NCBI GenBank assembly: GCA_036556805.1
Contig: DATBIS010000141.1
Span: 1 to 19,569 of the forward strand
Origin: DATBIS01 sp036556805
GTDB lineage: Bacteria; Actinomycetota; UBA4738; HRBIN12
Direction: 5' to 3'
DNA: 19,569 bases
In this document: piece by piece, positions 13,794 to 19,569 of the stretch
How the letters are laid out: the number at the start of each line of letters is the position of its first letter
How positions within the stretch are numbered: the first letter of the stretch is position 1
Translations under genes and position numbers: made by a program
The notes under the pieces: generated by a model
Databases searched by the model: none
What the model was told of the DNA's origin: nothing
Seen by the model: the letters and a program-made list of their open reading frames with translations, nothing else

Positions 13794-16058
13794 CTACGCT
13801 CGCGCGGAGCGGCTCTCCTCCCACTCCTCCCAGGTGACGAGCACGTCGCGGGCCTTGGACCCCTGCGAGGGGCCCACGATGCCGCGGTCCTCGAGGAGGT
13901 CCATCAGCCGGCCCGCGCGCGCGAACCCGACCTTGAGCTTGCGCTGCAGCATCGAGGTCGAGCCGAGCTGCGACCGGATCACGAGATCGGCCGCCTGCTG
14001 CACGAGGTCCTCGTCGGATCCCGCGAGCGCCTCGTCGGCCCCGTCGTCGTCGATGCCCGGCGGCGCGCCCAGCCCCTCGACGCTCAGGTCGTAGGCGGCC
14101 TCGCGCTGCCCGCGGATGAAGGCGACGACGTCGTGGATCTCGGCCTCCGTCACCCACGCGCCCTGCAGCCGCACCGGCTTCGAAGCGTTCGCGGGGGCGA
14201 ACAGCATGTCGCCGTGTCCGACGAGCTTCTCGGCGCCGTTCTGGTCGAGGATCACGCGCGAATCGGCCTGCGACGAGGTCATGAGCGCGATGCGCGACGG
14301 GATGTTCGCCTTGATGAGCCCCGTGACCACGTCGACGGACGGCCGCTGGGTCGCGACCACGAGGTGGATGCCCACGGCGCGCGCCATCTGGGCGATCCGG
14401 CAGATCGCGTCCTCCACGTGGCGCGGCGCCACCATCATCAGGTCGGCGAGCTCGTCGATCACCACCACGATGAACGGCAGGTGCTCGAATCGATCCTCGA
14501 GCCCGGGCGGGATGCGGAGCGTGCCGGCCGCGAGACCCTCTTCGTACCCGTCGATGTCGCGCGCGCCCACCGTCGCGAGCAGCTCGTAGCGCATCTCCAT
14601 CTCGCGCACGATCCAGCCCAGGGCCTCGGCGGCGCGCTTCGGGTGCACGATCACCGGGGACAGCAGGTGCGGGACGTCGGCGAAATGCGACAGCTCGACG
14701 CGCTTCGGGTCGACGAGCACCAGCCGCACGTCCTCAGGAGTGGTGCGCATGAGCAGCGACGTGATGAAGCAGTTGATGAGGCTCGACTTGCCCGCGCCGG
14801 TGGCGCCGGCGATCAGCACGTGCGGCATCGTCCCGAGGTTCACCATCTGCGCGCGACCGTGCACGTCCTTGCCGAGCGCCACCGTGAGCGGGTGGTCGGC
14901 GTCCTTCGCGGCGCGCGACCGCAGGATGTCCCCCAGCATCACGAAGTCTCGGTGCTGGTTCGGGACCTCCACGCCGATCGCGGACTTGCCGGGGATCGGG
15001 GCGATGATGCGCACGTCGGGCGTCGCGAGCGCGTACGCGATGTCCGACGACAGCTGCAGCACCTTGTTGACCTTGGTGCCGGCGGCGATGCCCACCTCGT
15101 ACATGGTGACGGTCGGACCGCGGTGCGCCGCGGTCACGCGCGCGTCGACGCCGAACGTCACGAGCGTGCGCTCCAGCGCCTCCATGACCTGTTCCTCGTG
15201 GCGCCCGTCGGCGGTCGAGACCGGCGCGGTGCGGAGGAGGTCGACCGGCGGCAGCTCGTACGGGCCCTCGTCGGTGCGGACCTTGCGCCCACGCAGCGCG
15301 CGAGGCTCCTCGAGCTCCACGGGCTCCGGCTCCGCGTCGCCGAACGAGAGGCGCGGCGCGGTCGGCTCGGGGATCAGGATCGGCTCCTCGGGAACCTCGA
15401 GCGAGCGGGTCGGCTCGCGGCCGGCGCGGGCGAGGCGATCGCGCACACCCGCTCCCACGGGGTCGCGCTCCGATCGCGTCTCGCGCAGCTCGCGCACGCG
15501 GGCGATCACCGTCGCGATCGGCGTTCCCGTGAACACGAGCGCGCCGATCGACGCGAGCCCGGCACACACGATCACGGAGCCCACCGGCGACAGCACCCTC
15601 GAGAGCGGCCAGCCCGCGATCGCGCCGATCATGCCGGCGGCGGAGTGCGTGCCCGAGAACCCCGACGCCGGGCCGGGGTTCCCGCGCACCACGGACACGA
15701 TGCCGAGGACACCGATCGCGAGCGCCGCGAACCCGATGAACATCCGCACGCGCTCCTCCGCGACGATGTCGCGAAGGAGCACCACGCCCCAATAGATCCC
15801 CACGATCGGCACGGCGGTCGCAGCCGTGCCGACCGCGGCGCGCAGCAGCCACGCGATCGCCTCGCCGGCCGGGCCGGCCGCCGAGAGCCACACGGAGAGC
15901 ACGGCGAGCAGCGCGAACACCACGAGACCGATGCCGAGCGCGTCCCTCGCCCACGGCGACAGGAGCTGGCGCGTGGGCGTGCGTGCCGGCCGCTTCCGCT
16001 TCCTCTTCGACGACGGGGAAGTCCGCCGGGCCGAGACCCTGCGGGTCGTCTTCGCCAC
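13794..16058 (-). CDS. ftsK: DNA translocase FtsK (SpoIIIE family)
   Basis: Septal motor that pumps chromosomal DNA during division. The 754-residue product starts with a very basic tail (about 1-35), followed by four membrane segments (about 39-62, 67-98, 103-125, 157-185) and a short acidic/proline-containing linker (about 200-280). The motor has Walker A GATGAGKS at about 418-425 and Walker B VVVIDELADLMM; HLVVATQRPSVDVVTGLIKANIPSRI is the family signature. A C-terminal gamma winged helix (about 681-742) recognises polar DNA motifs. The GTG at 16058 follows the rnj stop with no gap, and GGAGGT lies four bases upstream of it. The linker is short compared with E. coli FtsK and more like SpoIIIE/SftA. 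It is the last gene of the dapA-rnj-ftsK run. Confidence 0.96.
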   Translation of the reverse strand: MAKTTRRVSARRTSPSSKRKRKRPARTPTRQLLSPWARDALGIGLVVFALLAVLSVWLSAAGPAGEAIAWLLRAAVGTAATAVPIVGIYWGVVLLRDIVAEERVRMFIGFAALAIGVLGIVSVVRGNPGPASGFSGTHSAAGMIGAIAGWPLSRVLSPVGSVIVCAGLASIGALVFTGTPIATVIARVRELRETRSERDPVGAGVRDRLARAGREPTRSLEVPEEPILIPEPTAPRLSFGDAEPEPVELEEPRALRGRKVRTDEGPYELPPVDLLRTAPVSTADGRHEEQVMEALERTLVTFGVDARVTAAHRGPTVTMYEVGIAAGTKVNKVLQLSSDIAYALATPDVRIIAPIPGKSAIGVEVPNQHRDFVMLGDILRSRAAKDADHPLTVALGKDVHGRAQMVNLGTMPHVLIAGATGAGKSSLINCFITSLLMRTTPEDVRLVLVDPKRVELSHFADVPHLLSPVIVHPKRAAEALGWIVREMEMRYELLATVGARDIDGYEEGLAAGTLRIPPGLEDRFEHLPFIVVVIDELADLMMVAPRHVEDAICRIAQMARAVGIHLVVATQRPSVDVVTGLIKANIPSRIALMTSSQADSRVILDQNGAEKLVGHGDMLFAPANASKPVRLQGAWVTEAEIHDVVAFIRGQREAAYDLSVEGLGAPPGIDDDGADEALAGSDEDLVQQAADLVIRSQLGSTSMLQRKLKVGFARAGRLMDLLEDRGIVGPSQGSKARDVLVTWEEWEESRSARA

Positions 16059-17666
16059 CTACACCTCCATGATCACCGGAAGGATCACCGGCTTGCGCTG
16101 GGTGACCTCGTAGAAGTACTTGCCGAGCACACGCCGGACGCTCTGCTGCAGGGCGCCGGGGTCGGTGACCCGCGCCTCCGCGCTCTCCTCGAGCGAAAGC
16201 ATGACGCGTTTCCGAGCCTCTTCAAGGATGTCCCCGGAAGTCTCGTCGTACACGAATCCGCGGTTCACGACGTCGGGTCCGGCGACGATCTCGCCGGTGT
16301 GCGCGTCCACGGTGACCACGACCACCACGACCCCGTCGCCCGCCAGCTTCCGGCGGTCGCGCAGCACCTCGCCTCCCACGTCGCCGATGCCGAGGCCGTC
16401 CACGAACGTCATGCCCGCCTGCACGCGCCCGATGATCGCGCACGACTGCGCAACCTCGACCACGTCGCCGTCCTCGCACACGAGCACGTGATCGGCGGGG
16501 ATGCCGACCTCGATCGCGAGCCGCGCGTGGTGCTGGAGGTGGCGGCGCTCGCCGTGGATCGGGATGAACCACCGGGGCCGCACGAGCGACAGCATCAGGC
16601 GGAGCTCCTCCTGTGCGGCATGGCCCGAGGCGTGCACGGGGTCGGAGGGCATGTGATACACGTCCGCGCCGCTGCGGTACAGGGCGTCGACCACGCGATG
16701 GATCGCGGGCTCGTTCCCCGGGATCAGCGAGGAGGACAGCACGACGGTGTCCTGCTCGCGGAGCTTCACCCACTTGTGCTCGCGCGCGGCCATCAGCGAG
16801 AGCGCGCTGAACGGTTCGCCCTGCGAGCCGGTGCAGATCACGACGACGCGGCCGGGGTCGAGGTCGTCGACGGCCTCGATCGGCACGATGTCCTCGTCGG
16901 GCACCTGCAGCAGCCCCAGCCGGCGGGCGGCGTCGACGCTCTTGTGCATCGAACGCCCGAGGAAGGCGACCACGCGCTCGTTCGCCCGGGCAGCGTTCGC
17001 CACCTGCTGGATGCGGTGGATGTGGCTCGAGAAGCATGCGACGACGACGATCTGCGGCGCTTGCTCGATGATGCGATGCAGGACCGGCCCCACGCTTCGC
17101 TCGCTGTCGGTGTAGCCGGCAAGCTCGGCGTTCGTGGAGTCCGACAGCAGGAGGTGCACGCCGCGGCCCGCGCTGGCCTCCTCGGCGAGCCCGTGCAGGT
17201 CGGTGGGCCTCCCGTCGAGCGGCGTCTGGTCGATCTTGAAGTCACCGGTGTGCAGGATCGTGCCGAACGACGTGTCGACCGCCACCGCCATCCCGTCGGG
17301 GATCGAGTGCGTGACGCGCAGGAACCGCAGCGAGAACGGCCCCACCGTCGCGCCCTCGCCGGGCGTCACGGTGCGGAGCTCGCATCGGTCGGCGACGCCG
17401 TGCTCGTCGAGCTTCGCCTGCAGCAGCGCGAGCGTGAACGCGGTGCCGTACACGGGGAGGTCGTCGAGCTCGCGCAACAGATACGGCAGAGCACCGATGT
17501 GGTCCTCGTGGCCGTGCGTGAGCACCGCGGCCTCCACGCGGTCGGCGTTCGCGCGGAGGTAGTCGAAGTCGGGCAGGACGAGGTCGATGCCCGGCATGTC
17601 GGCGTGGGGGAACGAGAGTCCGACGTCGATCAGCAGGATGCGGTCGTCGATCTCGACGCATGCCAT
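16059..17666 (-). CDS. rnj: Ribonuclease J
   Basis: Metallo-beta-lactamase/beta-CASP nuclease with 5'-3' exo- and endonuclease activity in mRNA decay and rRNA maturation. From the ATG at 17666 the product has 535 residues. HGHEDHIG (His51, His53, Asp55, His56), VTHSIPD (His120) and HTGDFKID (Asp142) bind the metals. FSSHIHRIQ, TGSQGEP and VHASGHAAQEE mark the beta-CASP region; the C-terminal domain ends KPVILPVIMEV. The conserved first strand of the family is encoded upstream in the same frame: codons from 17711 read VRVVFLGGVGEVGRNM, but no ATG, GTG or TTG precedes it. The true start may be an unusual codon (GTC at 17711) or a base error; see findings. It lies just after dapA and abuts ftsK. 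Confidence 0.95.
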   Translation of the reverse strand: MACVEIDDRILLIDVGLSFPHADMPGIDLVLPDFDYLRANADRVEAAVLTHGHEDHIGALPYLLRELDDLPVYGTAFTLALLQAKLDEHGVADRCELRTVTPGEGATVGPFSLRFLRVTHSIPDGMAVAVDTSFGTILHTGDFKIDQTPLDGRPTDLHGLAEEASAGRGVHLLLSDSTNAELAGYTDSERSVGPVLHRIIEQAPQIVVVACFSSHIHRIQQVANAARANERVVAFLGRSMHKSVDAARRLGLLQVPDEDIVPIEAVDDLDPGRVVVICTGSQGEPFSALSLMAAREHKWVKLREQDTVVLSSSLIPGNEPAIHRVVDALYRSGADVYHMPSDPVHASGHAAQEELRLMLSLVRPRWFIPIHGERRHLQHHARLAIEVGIPADHVLVCEDGDVVEVAQSCAIIGRVQAGMTFVDGLGIGDVGGEVLRDRRKLAGDGVVVVVVTVDAHTGEIVAGPDVVNRGFVYDETSGDILEEARKRVMLSLEESAEARVTDPGALQQSVRRVLGKYFYEVTQRKPVILPVIMEV

Positions 17667-17718
17667 GTTCCGGCCGACCTCGCCGACCCCACCGAGGAAG
17701 ACGACGCGGACGTTTCGG

Positions 17719-18603
17719 CTAGAGGAGACCGGCGTCCTCCAATGCCTTGCGCACGCGCTCGCGCTCCTCGGCCGTCGCGGGCACCAGCGGCAGCCGCGGC
17801 TCGCCGGCTCCGCGCCCGACCATCTGCAGCGCGGCCTTGAGCGGGATGGGGTTGCTCGTCACGAACAGCGCGTTGAAGAGCGGCGACAGCGATTCGTGGA
17901 TCTTCCGCGCGGCGGGCACGTCGCCCGTCTCGATGAGCTCGATCATCTGGCGGATCTGCGGCCCGACGAGATGCGAGGCCACGCTCACGACCCCGACGGC
18001 GCCCAGGCAGAGGTAGCCGAAGGTCGCCCAGTCGTCTCCGGAGTACACCTCGAACTCGGGCGGCGCCTCGGCGATCAGCCGCGAGATCCCTTGGAAGTCG
18101 CCCGTGGAGTCCTTCACGGCGACGATGTTCGGCGTCTGCGCGAGCGCGAGCAGCGTGTCGTGCTCGATGCGGGTCGCGGTGCGGGAGGGGATGTTGTAGG
18201 CGATCACCGGGAGGTCCGTGGCCCCGGCGACGTGTTCGAAGTGCGCGATGAGGCCTCGCTGGGGCGGCTTGTTGTAGTACGGGGTCACGACGAGGATGCC
18301 GTCGGCGCCGGCGTCCTCGGCCGCCTGCGTGAGCTCGAGGGTCTCCGAGGTCGAGTACGTGCCGGTCCCGCAGATCAGCTGCCCCCGGCCGCGCACGGCC
18401 TCCCCCACGACCCGGAAGAGCTCGGCCTTCTCCTTGTAGGTGAGCGTGGGCGATTCGCCCGTCGAGCCCGCCACGACGATCGCGTCGGAGCCGCTGTCCA
18501 GCAGGTGCGAGGCGAGCGCCTGCGCGCCGTCGTAGTCGACGGCGTGATCCTCACGGAACGGCGTCACCATCGCGGTCACGACGGAACCGAACCTGCCGGC
18601 CAT
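17719..18603 (-). CDS. dapA: 4-hydroxy-tetrahydrodipicolinate synthase
   Basis: Condenses pyruvate with aspartate semialdehyde, the first committed step of the diaminopimelate/lysine pathway. The 294-residue TIM-barrel has GSTGE (46-50), the YY of VVTPYYNKPP (109-110), catalytic Tyr136 in AYNIPSRT and Schiff-base Lys164 in VAVKDSTGD. The ATG at 18603 is preceded by AAGGAGG eight bases upstream; an in-frame GTG six bases earlier is too close to that site. A 58-nt leader with a 7-bp hairpin separates it from a divergent promoter shared with the cobalamin adenosyltransferase. Downstream rnj and ftsK follow closely, the known actinobacterial dapA-rnj-ftsK cluster. Together with the DapL-like enzyme and dapF it supplies meso-DAP. 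Confidence 0.97.
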   Translation of the reverse strand: MAGRFGSVVTAMVTPFREDHAVDYDGAQALASHLLDSGSDAIVVAGSTGESPTLTYKEKAELFRVVGEAVRGRGQLICGTGTYSTSETLELTQAAEDAGADGILVVTPYYNKPPQRGLIAHFEHVAGATDLPVIAYNIPSRTATRIEHDTLLALAQTPNIVAVKDSTGDFQGISRLIAEAPPEFEVYSGDDWATFGYLCLGAVGVVSVASHLVGPQIRQMIELIETGDVPAARKIHESLSPLFNALFVTSNPIPLKAALQMVGRGAGEPRLPLVPATAEERERVRKALEDAGLL

Positions 18604-18629
18604 GGGCACGACCTCCTTCGGGGAGAGGC

Positions 18630-18651
18630 GCCGGCCGTGCGTGGGGCCGGC
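18630..18651 (-). promoter_or_regulatory. Hairpin in the dapA leader
   Basis: GCCGGCC (18630-18636) and GGCCGGC (18645-18651) form a perfect 7-bp all-GC stem with an 8-base loop. In the dapA transcript it would start about 10 nt from the predicted 5' end and finish 11 nt before the AAGGAGG ribosome site. It may stabilise the 5' end or modulate translation; it does not resemble a lysine riboswitch, which is far longer. Confidence 0.45.
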
Positions 18652-18666
18652 TCCTGGGTGCTGCCC

Positions 18667-18672
18667 TATGCT
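18667..18672 (+). promoter_or_regulatory. -10 element of the cobalamin adenosyltransferase (predicted leaderless)
   Basis: TATGCT fits TAnnnT and predicts a transcription start near 18679, two bases before the ATG at 18681. No Shine-Dalgarno site is present, so a leaderless message is likely. It overlaps the dapA -10 on the other strand by five bases. Confidence 0.55.
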
Positions 18673-18673
18673 A
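18668..18673 (-). promoter_or_regulatory. -10 element of dapA
   Basis: TAGCAT on the minus strand predicts a start near 18661 and a leader of about 58 nt to the dapA ATG. The upstream hexamer at suitable spacing (TGTAGA) is only a partial -35 match. It shares five bases with the opposing -10, so the two promoters probably exclude one another. Confidence 0.45.
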
Positions 18674-18680
18674 GCGCCCG

Positions 18681-19226
18681 ATGCCGCGCATCTACACCAG
18701 GACCGGCGACGACGGCACGACGGGCCTCCTCTACGGCGGTCGCATCCCGAAGTCCGACCTGGTGACGGAGGCGTACGGAACGACCGACGAGGCCGTCGCA
18801 GCGCTCGGCCTCGCTCGTGCCTTGTGCGAGGACGAAGCGCTCGTGAAGGACCTCCTCGTGCTCCAGCGAGAGCTGTTCGTCGTGGGCGCGGACCTCGCGG
18901 CGAACCCGCGCGAGCGCAAGAAGCTCGATCCCGAGGTCTCGCTCGTCACCGAGGGGATGGTGCGGCGGGTCGAAGCGAGGATCGACGACCTCGTGGAGCG
19001 AAGGCCGCTGCCCGAGACGTTCGTCGTGCCGGGCGCGAACCCCGCGAGCGCGGCGCTCGACATGGCGCGGAGCGTCGTGCGCCGAGCCGAGCGCAACGTG
19101 GTGGCGCTCGAGCGGGCAGAACGCGAGGTCAACCCCGAGGTGCGCCGCTATCTCAACCGGCTGAGCGACTTGCTGTTCGTCCTCGCGAGGTGGCAGGCGG
19201 GCGAGAGCGAGCCCGCCAGCCGCTGA
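18681..19226 (+). CDS. Cob(I)yrinic acid a,c-diamide / cob(I)alamin adenosyltransferase, PduO type
   Basis: Transfers the adenosyl group of ATP to cob(I)alamin, giving coenzyme B12. The 181-residue product has the PduO-type pattern: RIYTRTGDDGTTGLLYGGR (about 3-21) for ATP binding, EAYGTTDEAVAALG, the helix SAALDMARSVVRRAER with basic ATP/cobalamin-site residues, and NRLSDLLFVLAR near the end. Length is normal for the family. The ATG at 18681 has no ribosome site but lies eight bases after a TATGCT -10. There is no cobalamin riboswitch and no other B12 gene nearby; it may serve a B12-dependent enzyme encoded elsewhere. It is divergent from dapA and convergent with the last gene, sharing a hairpin at its stop. 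Confidence 0.94.
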   Translation: MPRIYTRTGDDGTTGLLYGGRIPKSDLVTEAYGTTDEAVAALGLARALCEDEALVKDLLVLQRELFVVGADLAANPRERKKLDPEVSLVTEGMVRRVEARIDDLVERRPLPETFVVPGANPASAALDMARSVVRRAERNVVALERAEREVNPEVRRYLNRLSDLLFVLARWQAGESEPASR

Positions 19227-19242
19227 GCTTCGTCTAGCTCAG
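19223..19242. terminator. Hairpin shared by the stops of two convergent genes (possible bidirectional terminator)
   Basis: CTGAGCT (19223-19229) and AGCTCAG (19236-19242) form a perfect 7-bp stem around a 6-base loop. The TGA of the adenosyltransferase is in the left arm, and the minus-strand TAG of the neighbouring gene starts at the edge of the right arm. No clear U-tract follows. The layout resembles the hairpin at 5655-5670. Confidence 0.45.
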
Positions 19243-19569
19243 AACCGCATCGATGCCGGCCCCCGAGCCGGACATGAGGGTGAATTCGTAGGTGATATCG
19301 CTCGAGCAGATGTTGGCGTCGTAAAGCACCTGGCGAGGCCCGTCCGGGATCGTCGTCGCATCGATCGTGGTGAAGAAGACGCCGTTCACTTCCAAGGACA
19401 GCATCCAGTCGCCACTGCCGGGGCCGATCACCCTGAGATCACGGCAGTTGAAGGCCACGGGATCAACCGGCGCCTGGTAGGTGAGTGAGGCCGTGCCGTC
19501 GTTCAGGCTCGTGTAGGAGCCGCCATACGCTTCAGCATCCACCACCGTCGAGGTGTTCCCCGAGAACGA
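19234..19569 (-). CDS. C-terminal part of an unrecognised, probably extracytoplasmic beta-rich protein (cut by the window edge)
   Basis: The last 111 codons of a minus-strand gene; the frame is open to the right edge, so the GTG at 19545 need not be a start. The fragment is rich in Gly, Ser, Thr, Asp and Tyr with alternating hydrophobic strands (DWMLSLEVNGVFFTTID, ITYEFTLMSG) and little lysine or arginine. Two cysteines (in FNCRD and ICSSD) could form a disulfide. This make-up is typical of secreted beta-sandwich domains, but I recognise no family. GC is lower (about 62 % by line counts) than in the neighbours (often 68-78 %), and the style differs from the housekeeping genes, so it may be a recently acquired or fast-evolving surface protein. 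Function unknown. Confidence 0.65.
   Translation of the reverse strand, partial: SFSGNTSTVVDAEAYGGSYTSLNDGTASLTYQAPVDPVAFNCRDLRVIGPGSGDWMLSLEVNGVFFTTIDATTIPDGPRQVLYDANICSSDITYEFTLMSGSGAGIDAVLS

Noticed and set aside
14133..17840. A 1235-codon open frame antisense to ftsK and rnj
   Set aside because: Long but rich in His, Arg, Asp and Val with no domain; it mirrors the third-position GC bias of the two real genes.
18604..18680. Lysine or cobalamin riboswitch in the dapA/adenosyltransferase gap
   Set aside because: The gap is only 77 bp, far shorter than either aptamer, and has no B12-box-like sequence.

Overview
The window is a GC-rich (roughly 70 %) and densely packed stretch of bacterial chromosome made almost entirely of housekeeping genes. 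Gene content and order point to the phylum Actinomycetota, probably outside the classical class Actinobacteria. The neighbourhoods miaB-miaA-dapF, cinA-recA-recX and dapA-rnj-ftsK resemble those of actinomycetes. RNase Y beside recX, together with RNase J, and an LL-diaminopimelate-aminotransferase-like gene suggest a deep-branching lineage such as the Thermoleophilia, Rubrobacteria or Coriobacteriia. That placement is inference. I see no rRNA, tRNA, CRISPR array, insertion sequence or prophage.

Layout. (1) 1-3375, minus strand: miaB, miaA, dapF and the start of a dapL-like gene, with 2-bp to overlapping junctions, read leftward from a promoter next to miaB. (2) 3524-5659, plus: a 711-residue, Ala/Glu/Arg-rich coiled-coil protein with no recognised family, divergent from miaB and ending 6 bp from the convergent rny. 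(3) 5666-11776, minus: a RodZ-like HTH membrane protein, cinA, thpR, recA, recX and rny. A perfect Gram-positive LexA (SOS) box sits inside the recA promoter. (4) 11817-13787, plus: inorganic pyrophosphatase, overlapped by a tandem two-domain GNAT acetyltransferase, then a 127-residue orphan. (5) 13794-18603, minus: dapA, rnj, ftsK. (6) 18681-19226, plus: a PduO-type cobalamin adenosyltransferase. (7) 19234 to the right edge, minus: the C-terminal end of an unrecognised, probably extracytoplasmic protein of lower GC content.

How the genes work together. DapA, the DapL-like enzyme and DapF belong to one meso-diaminopimelate/lysine branch. MiaA and MiaB act in sequence to make ms2i6A37 in tRNA. 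RecA and RecX form the recombination/SOS module. RNase Y and RNase J are the membrane-bound and 5'-3' mRNA-decay nucleases. FtsK and the RodZ-like protein touch division and shape.

Most of what deserves a second look is regulatory or structural. Several genes have a TAnnnT -10 hexamer at exactly the distance expected for leaderless mRNA (miaB, ppa, the adenosyltransferase; nearly so the RodZ-like gene). Divergent promoters overlap. Convergent genes share hairpins that contain both stop codons. RNase J has its conserved N-terminus in frame but no usable start codon in front of it. The long coiled-coil protein is the best candidate for something undescribed; no genuinely novel multi-gene system is evident.
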